Origin: Porphyromonadaceae bacterium
Lineage (GTDB): Bacteria; Bacteroidota; Bacteroidia; Bacteroidales; Dysgonomonadaceae
DNA length: 64,000 nt
Assembly: GCA_021372865.1 (NCBI GenBank)
Contig: JAJFTO010000020.1
Coordinates: forward strand, 85,313 to 149,312
Direction of reading: 5' to 3'
Positions 37,682 through 46,891 of this stretch are shown in pieces. The translations under genes and the position numbers were made by a program. Numbering within the stretch: position 1 is the first letter of the stretch; each line of letters starts with the position of its first letter. Below the pieces are notes generated by a model that saw only the letters and a list, made by a program, of their open reading frames with translations, searched no databases and was not told where the DNA came from.

Positions 37682-38554
37682 ATGGCATTATCCATGACGG
37701 GATACGGCAAAGCGGTAGCTGTGCTCCCCAACAAAAAAGTTACGATTGAAATAAAATCTTTGAACAGCAAACAATTTGATCTGTTCACCCGACTCCCTGT
37801 TATTTACCGCGAGAAGGAAATCGCTTTGCGCAACGCCCTGGCACAAAGATTGGAGCGTGGAAAAGTAGATTTATCAATGAATGTGGAAGTAATCTCCAGG
37901 GATGTATCCGCAAAGATAGATCACCACGTTGTGGGTCAGTATTACCGGGAAATCACGGGATTGTCTGAAGAATTCAGCATTCCTCTTCCGGATGACTGGT
38001 TTTTGTTGTTAATGCGTCTTCCCGAAGTCATGAGACAGGAACCGGAAGAGCTGGATGAAAGAGAATGGGAAACCATCGAGTTGGCAATAAACCGTGCAGT
38101 GGACGAATTGATAGGTTTTCGCAAACAGGAAGGAGAAATGCTGACAAAGGTACTGACGGAAAAGATCCAGCTTATCCGCTCTCTGCTGGTAGATGTTGAT
38201 CCTTTTGAGATGGAACGGATAGAGAAGATCAAAAGCCGGATCTATGAAGGATTAAACAATCTGGAAGGAATCGAATACGATAAGAACCGTTTCGAACAGG
38301 AGATGATTTATTACATTGAGAAGCTGGATGTAAACGAAGAGAAGACCCGCCTCGCTCATCATCTGAATTATTTTATCGAAACGCTCGCCGACACCCATTC
38401 TCAGGGGAAAAAACTGGGGTTCATCGCCCAGGAGATAGGACGTGAAATCAATACACTCGGATCAAAATCAAACCAATCAGGAATGCAACGCATTGTGGTA
38501 CAGATGAAGGACGAGCTGGAACAGATCAAAGAGCAAATATTAAATATTTTGTAA
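37682..38554 (+). CDS. yicC: YicC-family endoribonuclease-like protein
   Basis: The 290-residue protein starts MALSMTGYGKA, the usual YicC beginning, with an N-terminal YicC domain (IEIKSLNSKQFDLFTRLP) and a C-terminal DUF1732 domain (VNEEKTRLAHHLNYFIETL, KLGFIAQEIGREINTLGSK, IVVQMKDELEQIKEQILNI). YicC proteins have been linked to RNA turnover. It lies directly upstream of gmk, a conserved pairing, with a 49-base gap. Confidence 0.93.
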   Translation: MALSMTGYGKAVAVLPNKKVTIEIKSLNSKQFDLFTRLPVIYREKEIALRNALAQRLERGKVDLSMNVEVISRDVSAKIDHHVVGQYYREITGLSEEFSIPLPDDWFLLLMRLPEVMRQEPEELDEREWETIELAINRAVDELIGFRKQEGEMLTKVLTEKIQLIRSLLVDVDPFEMERIEKIKSRIYEGLNNLEGIEYDKNRFEQEMIYYIEKLDVNEEKTRLAHHLNYFIETLADTHSQGKKLGFIAQEIGREINTLGSKSNQSGMQRIVVQMKDELEQIKEQILNIL

Positions 38555-38603
38555 CAAATGTGACAGCATACCGGTTGGTATGCTGTCCGAATATATAGAT
38601 GCA

Positions 38604-39167
38604 ATGGCAAAACTAATTATATTTTCAGCTCCGTCAGGTGCAGGCAAATCCACGCTTGTCAGGTACCTGTTGGCGCAGGAATTAAATCTTCAGTTTTCCA
38701 TTTCGGCCACCAGCCGTCTTCCCCGGGGTGAAGAGAAGAACGGTGTGGAATACTATTTTCTCTCACCCGCTGAATTTCGGGAGCGGATTACCAGAAATGA
38801 ATTTCTCGAATATGAGGAGGTTTACACCGACAAGTTCTATGGTACGCTGAAAAGTGAAGTAGACCGCATTCTGGGAGAAGGCAAGAATGTGGTTTTCGAT
38901 GTAGATTGCATCGGTGGATTAAACATTAAAAAGATCTACGGCGACCGGGCGCTGAGCATCTTCGTGATGCCCCCCTCGGTGGAGGTATTGCGTGAACGGC
39001 TTGAAAAAAGAGGTACTGACTCACCGCAGGTGATTGAAAACCGACTGGCAAAGGCCGAATATGAAATGAGTTTTGCACCCCGTTTTGATGTGGTGGTATG
39101 CAACGACGACTTCGACCGGGCAAAAGATGAAGTACTGAAACTGGTGTCTGATTTTATCCAACAATAA
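38604..39167 (+). CDS. gmk: Guanylate kinase
   Basis: The 187-residue enzyme converts GMP to GDP with ATP. It has P-loop FSAPSGAGKST, the GMP-binding SATSRLPRGEEKNGVEYYF (where TR.PR.GE...Y.F is conserved), and lid Arg residues (LRERLEKRGTDS). The start at 38604 is preferred because homologues begin shortly before the P-loop; an upstream ATG at 38580 is also in frame. In many Bacteroidales nadD follows, but here an esterase gene follows after 3 bases. Confidence 0.96.
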   Translation: MAKLIIFSAPSGAGKSTLVRYLLAQELNLQFSISATSRLPRGEEKNGVEYYFLSPAEFRERITRNEFLEYEEVYTDKFYGTLKSEVDRILGEGKNVVFDVDCIGGLNIKKIYGDRALSIFVMPPSVEVLRERLEKRGTDSPQVIENRLAKAEYEMSFAPRFDVVVCNDDFDRAKDEVLKLVSDFIQQ

Positions 39168-39170
39168 GCG

Positions 39171-40094
39171 ATGTCATACAAAGCGGCTATCATTTTTTTT
39201 ACGGCACTGCTCTTCCCCTTTATGTTGCCGGCCGGGGCACTACAAAAAGAGACCCGTATCTTCGCAGAAATGCAGGGTACCCCGTTGAAACTTGACATAT
39301 ACAAAAACGATTCCACCACCATCCTGCCTCAACCCTGCCTGCTGTTTGTATTTGGCGGGGGATTCAAGGAAGGAACGCGTGATGCCAAACTCTACCTCCC
39401 CTATTTTGATTATTTCGCCAGGAAGGGATATACTGTGGTCTCTATCGATTACCGCTTGGGAATGAAAGGGAAAGAAGCTCCGGGCATACTGAATCATAAG
39501 CCGTTACAAGAGTCCATTGAAATGGCAGTGAGCGATCTGTATGCGGCAACAAACTTTTTGCTGGCACACGCAGATGAACTGAATATAGACCCCTCACTCA
39601 TTATCCTCAGCGGATCGAGTGCTGGCGCCATCACGGTGTTGCAGGCCGACTATATGGAGCGAGACAATCATCCTCTTGCCAGGGTACTGCCGGATAATTT
39701 CCGGTATGCCGGTGTCATATCTTTTGCCGGTGGCATCTTCAGCACAGAGGGACTACCCTCATACACGCAACGGCCTGCTCCCACTCTTTTTTTTCATGGC
39801 AGTGCCGACAAACTGGTACCTTACAACAATACCCGTTTATTTAAACTGGGGATGTTCGGATCCAAATCACTTACGAAACGGTTCAGGGATGAGGGGTATC
39901 CCTATGTCTTTTATATCATGGAAGATATAGGCCATGAAGTGTCGGAATATCCCATGAAGGAGTTTTTGCCAGAGATAGAACAATTTATCACCGACCTGGT
40001 GTTCGACCGAAAACAGTGGATGCAGGAGATCCACTTTAAAGACATGCTTCGTGCATCTGATAGATCAAACACTCCTGCAAACTATTACAACTGA
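39171..40094 (+). CDS. Exported alpha/beta-hydrolase (esterase-like)
   Basis: The 307-residue protein has an N-terminal signal peptide (AAIIFFTALLFPFMLPAGA) and an alpha/beta-hydrolase core: oxyanion segment FVFGGGFKEGTR, nucleophile Ser in SGSSAGA, acid Asp in HGSADKLVPY and catalytic His in EDIGHEV. This fits carboxylesterase/acetyl-xylan-esterase-like enzymes acting in the periplasm. It starts 3 bases after gmk and is followed by a transporter after 1 base. Confidence 0.85.
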   Translation: MSYKAAIIFFTALLFPFMLPAGALQKETRIFAEMQGTPLKLDIYKNDSTTILPQPCLLFVFGGGFKEGTRDAKLYLPYFDYFARKGYTVVSIDYRLGMKGKEAPGILNHKPLQESIEMAVSDLYAATNFLLAHADELNIDPSLIILSGSSAGAITVLQADYMERDNHPLARVLPDNFRYAGVISFAGGIFSTEGLPSYTQRPAPTLFFHGSADKLVPYNNTRLFKLGMFGSKSLTKRFRDEGYPYVFYIMEDIGHEVSEYPMKEFLPEIEQFITDLVFDRKQWMQEIHFKDMLRASDRSNTPANYYN

Positions 40095-40095
40095 T

Positions 40096-40998
40096 ATGCA
40101 AAAATTCATCGAGAAATATCTTCTCCCCGTCGCAATGATCCTGGGGATCACCTTTCACAAACAGCTTGCAATTTTTTCACCGGTTATCCCCTATCTGCTA
40201 TCGCTCATGCTCTTTGTCACCTATTGCCGGGTGAGCTGGAGTGATATCAGGCTGACCAAATTTCATTACATTCTGCTGACTATTCAATATTTGGGAAGTG
40301 CGCTGGTCTATATGGTATTGCGACAGTTTAACGAAATTTTGGCTCAGGCCGCCATGATCTGTGTGCTGACCGCCACGGCCACTTCGGCACCGGTTGTAGC
40401 CGGGCTTCTTGGAGGAAGCATCTCCGTGACTGCCGCCTATTCCATCATCAGCAATCTTTCTGTCGCTTTCATTGCTCCCCTGTTTCTGTCTGTCATCGGG
40501 GAAAGTAACGTGGAAATATCCTTTGCCTCCTCTTTCTGGCATATTTTATTGAAGGTGATGCCCATTCTCGTCATCCCGTTCCTTTTTGCATTTATTTTAC
40601 AGAAAACTGCGCCCAGCATACACAAAAAGATCCGGTCTGCCCAGATTATCTCATTCTACCTATGGGCTGTGGCCCTCACCATAGTAATTGGCAATGTAAC
40701 TGAATATGTTCGTTTGCATGACGATGGCAACTACACCCTGGAGGTATTCATTGCCATTACCTCGATGCTGATTTGCATCTTCCAGTTCTTTTTCGGAAGA
40801 AAGATCGGAAGACAGTTTGGGCGGAGAGTCGCCGGCGGACAGGGACTGGGACAAAAAAACACTGTACTTGCCATCTGGCTCACGCAGACATATCTGAATC
40901 CGCTGGCCACCCTCGGACCAGGAACCTATGTGCTGTGGCAGAATCTGGTCAACTCATGGCAGATCTGGCGACATGCGAAGAGAGAAGAGGGGAAGTAA
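40096..40998 (+). CDS. BASS-family (bile acid:sodium symporter-like) transporter
   Basis: The 300-residue membrane protein has about nine to ten helices. It starts MQKFIEKYLLPVAMILGI; upstream in-frame starts lie inside the hydrolase gene. Family-typical unwound helix segments are ATATSAPVVAGLLGG and WLTQTYLNPLATLGPGTY. Substrate unknown: the family covers bile acids, pyruvate, pantoate and other organic anions. Co-transcribed with the esterase gene (1-base gap). Confidence 0.75.
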   Translation: MQKFIEKYLLPVAMILGITFHKQLAIFSPVIPYLLSLMLFVTYCRVSWSDIRLTKFHYILLTIQYLGSALVYMVLRQFNEILAQAAMICVLTATATSAPVVAGLLGGSISVTAAYSIISNLSVAFIAPLFLSVIGESNVEISFASSFWHILLKVMPILVIPFLFAFILQKTAPSIHKKIRSAQIISFYLWAVALTIVIGNVTEYVRLHDDGNYTLEVFIAITSMLICIFQFFFGRKIGRQFGRRVAGGQGLGQKNTVLAIWLTQTYLNPLATLGPGTYVLWQNLVNSWQIWRHAKREEGK

Positions 40999-41000
40999 TG

Positions 41001-41030
41001 GTCAGTGGTCAGCTTTTAGCGATCAGCTTA
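41001..41030. repeat. AGCT/GATCAGC intergenic repeat, copy 1
   Basis: A GTCAGTGGTCAGCTTTTAGC stretch followed by GATCAGCTTA. Similar sequences occur at 43547-43569 and 48365-48391; further AGCTG fragments occur at 41067-41072 and 41117-41123. The gap 40999-41205 contains no gene. Confidence 0.5.
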
Positions 41031-41205
41031 GATAGTAAAAGCTTGACAACCCCAGCAATTTGGAAGTGAGCTGTCTGGGCAGTGAATGTTTATCAGTGGC
41101 AGCGGTTTGTAAGTGAGCTGTCAGCAATGAAATTCAATAATGAAAACTTATCATGAAGAGCGGTTTTTTTTTCAGTACAACATATAACAATTAAAAAAAA
41201 TTTCT

Positions 41206-42489
41206 ATGAAAACATTTATTGTGATTATATTCCTGACAGGATTGCTTTATCCTTTGCATCTGTGTGCGCAATTAGAAGAAGAAGGCGGTGAATTTTCGAT
41301 TGACATGAACCTGCGTCCCCGTCTTGAATACCGAAACGGATACAACTATCCCCGCCAGGAAACCGACGATGCCTCTGCCTTTATTTCAAATCGTGCGCGT
41401 GTCGGAATGAATTTCGACAACGGTTTTCTCTCAGCACGAGTGGCTGCACAGGATATCTCGGTGTGGGGACAGAAAACGCAGAACGACAATGACGGAAAGC
41501 GTTTCACCCTGAATGAAGCATGGGCACAAATGAATCACAAAGGATATTTTGTAAGGATCGGTCGACAACCACTTAATTATGACGACGGCCGCATCCTGTC
41601 AGTATCTAACTGGACGCCGTCCGGGATCTGGCACGATGCCTTAAAACTGGGGTATGAAAACGACTTCAACACACTGCACCTGATTTTGGCTTATAACCAA
41701 TCGAAAGAGCTTACCAATGCCGGCACCTACTATGATGCTGTGGGGCAACCCTACCAGAATATGCAAACCGTTTGGTATCAGTATCACAACACAACAGGTT
41801 TTACGGCTTCTGCTCTTTTTATCAATTTGGGTTTTGAAACGGGTGATCCCAATGCAGTGCCACTGGTTTCCGATAAAGTGTATATGCAGACGATGGGTAC
41901 CAATATCGGTTATAAGACCAGCATCTGGCACATCATGGGCACCGCGTATTACCAGACTGGGAAAAACGTAAGTAATCAAGAAGTAAATGCCTATATGCTG
42001 GCACTGCGGGGAGGATACACCCTTAATCCCTTCTTCTCACTCTATGGCGGTACCGAGTTTCATCCTGGACAGGATCCTAATTCAGATAAAAAAACATATA
42101 TGGATTTACTTTATCGCTCCAATCACTCATTTATGGGCTCCATGGATTATTTCCGGGGGAACGATCCTTATGGTGTGTTCGATAAATATGTCGGTCTGAA
42201 ATGGAAAGCAGGGAAAAAGCTGGGATTGGATCTTGGATACCACCACTTTACCTCCCATCAACCAATTATAGTGGATGATGCCGAAAGAAAATTGCTCGGT
42301 TCAGAGATCGATTTCACCTTCACCTACCCCATCCGCAAATACATCATGCTGGAAGGAGGTTACTCTTTTATGCTGGCCACAGATGCAATGCCCATTGCAA
42401 AAGGTCGTCCAGGTAATCCGGGTGCATGGCAGGACTGGGCTTACGTAAGTCTCACTATCAACCCTACACTGTTTAAAGGTCGTTTTTAG
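41206..42489 (+). CDS. Alginate-export/porin-type outer-membrane protein
   Basis: The 427-residue protein has a signal peptide (IVIIFLTGLLYPLHLCAQ) and a repetitive beta-barrel typical of the alginate-export (AlgE-like) porin family. The N-terminal NLRPRLEYRNGYNY and RIGRQPLNYDDGRILSVSNW (the GRQ.L..GD.R... motif of this family) are visible, and it ends in an aromatic-rich C-terminus (TLFKGRF). It probably lets sugars or sugar acids cross the outer membrane. It is convergent with the Gfo/Idh/MocA gene 8 bases away; a link to the redox locus is possible but not shown. Confidence 0.8.
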   Translation: MKTFIVIIFLTGLLYPLHLCAQLEEEGGEFSIDMNLRPRLEYRNGYNYPRQETDDASAFISNRARVGMNFDNGFLSARVAAQDISVWGQKTQNDNDGKRFTLNEAWAQMNHKGYFVRIGRQPLNYDDGRILSVSNWTPSGIWHDALKLGYENDFNTLHLILAYNQSKELTNAGTYYDAVGQPYQNMQTVWYQYHNTTGFTASALFINLGFETGDPNAVPLVSDKVYMQTMGTNIGYKTSIWHIMGTAYYQTGKNVSNQEVNAYMLALRGGYTLNPFFSLYGGTEFHPGQDPNSDKKTYMDLLYRSNHSFMGSMDYFRGNDPYGVFDKYVGLKWKAGKKLGLDLGYHHFTSHQPIIVDDAERKLLGSEIDFTFTYPIRKYIMLEGGYSFMLATDAMPIAKGRPGNPGAWQDWAYVSLTINPTLFKGRF

Positions 42490-42497
42490 GAATAAAT

Positions 42498-43475
42498 TCA
42501 GATTTTTCCCAAAATCCGATCCATGATATAACTGGCCCGAATGGCAGTGGTGCCTGTACTTACGGGAAGATCGCCCCTGCCGTTCAGGAAATTTATGATA
42601 CTTTGAATAAGATAATACTGGATATTTTCGGGATTTTCCTCCCGGAATTCCTGGATCCCTTCGGATGTTTCCAAAAGAATGGGAGAAAAATCGAATGTCG
42701 AAAAGGAGAGTTTTCCCTTTGTGCCCACCAGATCGATCCGATCGGTGCGGGTATCTTCCGGTGCGACAAAGCACCAGTTACCGCTACCTAAAATACCCGA
42801 CTGAAAACGAAAGACTGCTGTAACCGTATCCTCCACAGCATAAAGTTTCCCCACATTGGTCGTAAAGCCCTGCACGTGGGTGATCTCTCCAAACAGGTAA
42901 TCAAGCAGATCAAATTGATGGGAAGCGAGATCGTAGAAATATCCCGCTCCGGCAATTTCCTTTTGTACCCGCCAGGGTAGATGGTTCCGGTCGTAGTCGG
43001 TCGCATAAGGTGGGATGGCAAAATGGATGTGTGCGGTAGAAATATTACCCATCACGCCCTCATCTATCAACTGTTTCACCCTGAGAAAATAAGGCAATGT
43101 GCGGCGATAATAGGCGACAAAGCAGGGAATACCGGTCTCCTCGGAAACGCGGTTTATCTGAAGGCACTCCGAATATGATGCGGCCATCGGTTTTTCCACA
43201 TATACTGGCTTTCCTGCCTTCATGGCAGCAATGGCATATTCCGCATGAGAGCCGGGGGGTGTTGCCACATACACCGCATTCACCTGCGGATCATTGATCA
43301 GATCCTGTGCGTTCCCATACCATTTTCCAATGCCATGCCGTTCGGCATAATCTTTCGCCTTACCCACATCACGCCGCATCACTGCAACGACGTCCGATCT
43401 CTCCACTTTGCTGAAGGCCGGTCCGCTTTTCTTCTCAGTGACGGAACCACAACCGATAAATCCCCAATGTACCAT
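42498..43475 (-). CDS. Gfo/Idh/MocA family oxidoreductase (cytoplasmic)
   Basis: The 325-residue NAD(P)-dependent sugar or cyclitol dehydrogenase-like protein has a Rossmann fold GFIGCGSVTE at the N-terminus, nucleotide-binding VYVATPPGSHAEY, and the catalytic-type motif VYVEKPM. The C-terminal substrate domain includes WRVQKEIAGAGYFYDLASHQFDLLDYLFG. No export signal is visible. It is the last gene of the minus-strand redox locus, 99 bases after the CcsA fusion, with a repeat in the gap. Substrate unknown. Confidence 0.9.
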   Translation of the reverse strand: MVHWGFIGCGSVTEKKSGPAFSKVERSDVVAVMRRDVGKAKDYAERHGIGKWYGNAQDLINDPQVNAVYVATPPGSHAEYAIAAMKAGKPVYVEKPMAASYSECLQINRVSEETGIPCFVAYYRRTLPYFLRVKQLIDEGVMGNISTAHIHFAIPPYATDYDRNHLPWRVQKEIAGAGYFYDLASHQFDLLDYLFGEITHVQGFTTNVGKLYAVEDTVTAVFRFQSGILGSGNWCFVAPEDTRTDRIDLVGTKGKLSFSTFDFSPILLETSEGIQEFREENPENIQYYLIQSIINFLNGRGDLPVSTGTTAIRASYIMDRILGKI

Positions 43476-43480
43476 AATTA

Positions 43481-43569
43481 ATGTGTTGATTTAATGATGT
43501 GTTGATGTGTACTATTACCGCCGCCCTTCCCAAGCTTTCACAACCTGAGCTGACCGCTGATAGCTAAGA
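43481..43569. repeat. Intergenic repeats: ATGTGTTGAT direct repeat and AGCTGACC-type copy 2
   Basis: ATGTGTTGAT occurs at 43481-43490 and 43497-43506. A GAGCTGACCGCTGATAGC stretch at 43547-43569 is related (in inverse orientation) to copies at 41001 and 48365. Located between the Gfo/Idh/MocA and CcsA genes. Confidence 0.5.
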
Positions 43570-43574
43570 CCTCA

Positions 43575-45968
43575 TTACTTCCCTTTCCTGTAAGAAGCAA
43601 CTCCCAGTATTCCCAGTGCTGCGAAGGCAACCGCAATATACAAAAAAACAGAAGATGTGTCATCGGTATGGCCGTAGGAATGCATTCCGCTCAGGAAATA
43701 ATTCACCCCCAGAAAAGTCATTAATACAGAAGAGAATGCGAAAACCGAGAGCAGGTTAAATCCCCATAGACTCTGCCACTTTTTCACCAGATGTAAATGG
43801 GTGACAATGGAATAAACAACAATCGTAATCAGTGCCCAGGTTTCTTTGGGATCCCAGCCCCAATATCGGCCCCATGATTCATTTGCCCAGACGGCACCAA
43901 GAAAGGTACCGATGGTCAACAGGGCAAGTCCCGCCAGCAGTGACAGGTTGTTGATGATACTCAACTCCCTGATACGATACGAGACAGGTATGTTTTTCTT
44001 TGAAAACGTCATGATGATGAGGTTGGTGATACCCAGTAAAAAGCTGATTCCAAAAAATCCGTAAGCTGACACGATTACTGCCACATGAAACATCAGCCAG
44101 GGCGATTTCAGTACAGGCACCAATGTATTGATTTGCGGATCCATCCAGTTAAGTCCAGAAACAAAAAGGATTACTCCACCGAAAAGTGTCGCGAGCGCCA
44201 GGGTAAGACTGTTTTTACTTCCAAAGAGAAATCCGGCCAGCACTGTTGCCCAGGCTACATAGACCATAGTCTCATAGGAATTGCTCCAGGGTGCATAACC
44301 CGAAATATATCCACGCACGGCCATCCCGGCAGTATGATAAATAAAGAAGGCTACAATAAAGACAATACTTGTAAATATTGCGTTTCGAAGCCACCCACGA
44401 CTTTGTAATATCTGCATGAATGCCAAAATCAAAAGAATTCCACCGAAAATGAAATAACCTGTTCTGACACGACTGAAAATATTCATTTCATTGTAACGCA
44501 ATTCGGCCGAAATCTTTCCGGGTTGAATGAGGAAAGCTTTGTCGTTTTGCTGCTGATAGCGGGCAATTTCATTCAGCAGGGCATCAGGTTTGCTCCAATC
44601 ACCATTTTGCATAGCCAATCGGACTTCTGACAGATACTGGTCAAAAATGCCGGCAACAAACAGTGAATCCTGCGGCTTAAAAGCGGAGAGATCGTCACCC
44701 GGTGCGTACCAGGTATGGGAGGGATCTTCAGAATTGGGAAAGATACCTGGCATGTTATGGGTAAACAACTGGGACACAATATTGATCTGTTCGTCAAGTT
44801 TGATCAGATCCTTATCGACCGCAGTACGTCCGGTCGCAGGTTTATGATAGACATTTTGCAATTGTGCCAGTAAACGGTAGTTTCCCTGTTGGTCGAAAAA
44901 TCGATAATAGGGAGCATAATCTTTTGGAAGATTATACTGCACGCTGATTTGTTCACTGGGAATGGCAATAAAGGGAACCTGCGCCCACATTCGGGGCAGG
45001 CTTAGCAAGCTCAGTAGAAACTGATCGGCATTGAGTGAGCCGAAAGTCTGCTCTTTGCTGATCTTTCGCAAGATCTCGGAGGAAAAGGTGTTCATTGGCA
45101 TCACCCTGCCACGGAATTGTACCGGCAATGCGCCGAAGCGGGCGGCATGATCAATGGGAACCACCGTGTCGTTGACCAGGGTTCCGCCGAAAGCTGTAAA
45201 TGGCATCACCATCAGGATGCCGGCGAACACCTTTGTAATCGCCTCCTTTCTTACTTCCTTGAGTTCACGTATCAGTTTCCGGAAACGGGAATCGGGCAAA
45301 AGGAACATCAACAGGAAACCAGCCAGTAACAGGATATAACCGCTATAGGTAATACTGCGCCCAGCCATATCTTTGTTGACAGAGAGAATGGTTCCCAGCT
45401 CATCTTCATCGTAGGAAGCCTGAAAAAAGCGATACCCTTTCAGATCCAGCACGTTATTCATAAATACCTTTGCTTCAAGTACTTCTCCATCAATATGCAC
45501 CCGCAAATTGCTCTCATAGGAAGAAGGACTCAGGGAACCCGGATAGCGGTTCAACCTGAAATCGGTGAGCTCCAGCACAAAAGGCAATGTTTCTGTTTTA
45601 ATTCCCTTTGAAGTTTGCATTACCATCTGATTGCTTCTCTCTCCTTCACGGATATGTACCTGCCCCTCTCTGCCAAACAACAAAGTGGTCAATGCACCTC
45701 CAAGGATTACAATCAGGGCAAAGTGAATGAGGAGCATTGCCCATTTTTTCCGTTTTAGATAATTATACCGGAAAAGCACAAGAAGAAAATTGACTACCAG
45801 GAGAAACTGCAGTAAAATAAAGAGGGGCGAGTAATAGACAAGCATTTTTGCCGCCTCCGTACCCATCAGCTTCTCCACATATGTAGCCAGAGCCAGTCCC
45901 GTCGCATAGATGAGCAACAGCACGATACTGGTTTTATAGGAGGATAAAGAATATATCAGTTTGTCCAT
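43575..45968 (-). CDS. Cytochrome c maturation protein, ResB-CcsA fusion
   Basis: A ~797-residue membrane protein started at MDKLIYSLSSYK, after the isomerase stop. The N-terminal part is ResB-like (helices plus a soluble region with LRVHIDGEVLEAKVFMNN and FFQASYDEDE). The C-terminal part is CcsA/CcmF-like with ISGYAPWSNSYETMVYVAW and the haem-handling WGWDPKETW motif (tryptophan-rich loop) with nearby histidines. It delivers and attaches haem to CxxCH motifs of exported cytochromes. Its presence in the same operon as a tetraheme protein fits that role. Fused ResB-CcsA proteins are known in Bacteroidota and epsilon-proteobacteria. Confidence 0.92.
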   Translation of the reverse strand: MDKLIYSLSSYKTSIVLLLIYATGLALATYVEKLMGTEAAKMLVYYSPLFILLQFLLVVNFLLVLFRYNYLKRKKWAMLLIHFALIVILGGALTTLLFGREGQVHIREGERSNQMVMQTSKGIKTETLPFVLELTDFRLNRYPGSLSPSSYESNLRVHIDGEVLEAKVFMNNVLDLKGYRFFQASYDEDELGTILSVNKDMAGRSITYSGYILLLAGFLLMFLLPDSRFRKLIRELKEVRKEAITKVFAGILMVMPFTAFGGTLVNDTVVPIDHAARFGALPVQFRGRVMPMNTFSSEILRKISKEQTFGSLNADQFLLSLLSLPRMWAQVPFIAIPSEQISVQYNLPKDYAPYYRFFDQQGNYRLLAQLQNVYHKPATGRTAVDKDLIKLDEQINIVSQLFTHNMPGIFPNSEDPSHTWYAPGDDLSAFKPQDSLFVAGIFDQYLSEVRLAMQNGDWSKPDALLNEIARYQQQNDKAFLIQPGKISAELRYNEMNIFSRVRTGYFIFGGILLILAFMQILQSRGWLRNAIFTSIVFIVAFFIYHTAGMAVRGYISGYAPWSNSYETMVYVAWATVLAGFLFGSKNSLTLALATLFGGVILFVSGLNWMDPQINTLVPVLKSPWLMFHVAVIVSAYGFFGISFLLGITNLIIMTFSKKNIPVSYRIRELSIINNLSLLAGLALLTIGTFLGAVWANESWGRYWGWDPKETWALITIVVYSIVTHLHLVKKWQSLWGFNLLSVFAFSSVLMTFLGVNYFLSGMHSYGHTDDTSSVFLYIAVAFAALGILGVASYRKGK

Positions 45969-45976
45969 CTGCAGGA

Positions 45977-46891
45977 TCAGGCCTCTTTCCACTGTTTGCG
46001 GAGGAGTTCAAGTGCTGCAGGTACAACGACATTGCGGTCTCCTACTAAGCCGCACTCAAAACTGACATATTTATCGTAACCCAGCATTTTCAACCCTCTG
46101 AAACCATCCACATATTGATCCGCTTCTCCATCTTCACCTGGCATCTTGCGCCGCTTGCGACTGGCCACATGCACGTGCTGCAGGTGTGAGCCCGCGGAGA
46201 TAAAGGCTCCCATGTCGGAATTCTCCTCCCAGGTCATGTGCCAGAAATCGCCCATACACTTCACGCCCGGATTGTTGATGTCCCGGCAGATGGAAGCAGC
46301 ATCGCCCACCTGACGGAGATAGAAAGCTTCCTTGCGGTTCAGCGGCTCCAGAATGACGGTTGTTCCATGTTTATGTGCCAGCGTTCCCATCTCGTCGAAC
46401 TGTTCACAAAGAAAATCACGTGTCTCCTGGGTATGTGGCATCACCGGCACTTGTCTGTTAAAAGCAGGTACGATGATCACGCCGGTTGAACCAAATTCAC
46501 CCGCAGCAATGATCAGCTCAGCCATTGTATCGCGGCATTGTTTACGGATAGCAGGATCGGTGGATAGAATAAACCCGTCAAAGCCTGCACATACTGCACT
46601 CACTTTGATGTTGCGTCCTTTGAGGGCATCTTTGAACTCCTGTTTCCTCTCGAGCAAAGGTTTGCCATGCGGCTCAAAACCGACCACCCCGTGTGCTTCC
46701 ATAAAATCGAACTTCTCTTTCAGGTTGGTACCGGGAGCGGTACCTTCCTGAAAAGAGAGATTCAATTTTGCCTTGCCGGAAGCTTTGTCCTTTTTCGAAC
46801 TGGCAGAAGCCACGGAATTATAACCTCCTATGGCGAGGGCTGCAGAACCGGCAATGGTTGTTTGAATAAATTTTCTTCTATCGATTGTCAT
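45977..46891 (-). CDS. Tat-exported TIM-barrel sugar isomerase/epimerase-like protein
   Basis: The 304-residue protein has a Tat signal (RRKFIQTTIAGSAALAIGG, twin arginine R5-R6) ahead of an AP-endonuclease 2/xylose-isomerase-like TIM barrel with metal-ligand candidates in VILEPLNR, CMGDFWHM, LQHVHVASRKRR and VSFECG. Relatives are hydroxypyruvate isomerase-like and 3-keto-sugar related proteins. It overlaps the upstream Tat oxidoreductase gene by ATGA, so both are translated together and likely act on the same sugar in the periplasm (inference). It ends 8 bases before the CcsA fusion start. Confidence 0.88.
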   Translation of the reverse strand: MTIDRRKFIQTTIAGSAALAIGGYNSVASASSKKDKASGKAKLNLSFQEGTAPGTNLKEKFDFMEAHGVVGFEPHGKPLLERKQEFKDALKGRNIKVSAVCAGFDGFILSTDPAIRKQCRDTMAELIIAAGEFGSTGVIIVPAFNRQVPVMPHTQETRDFLCEQFDEMGTLAHKHGTTVILEPLNRKEAFYLRQVGDAASICRDINNPGVKCMGDFWHMTWEENSDMGAFISAGSHLQHVHVASRKRRKMPGEDGEADQYVDGFRGLKMLGYDKYVSFECGLVGDRNVVVPAALELLRKQWKEA

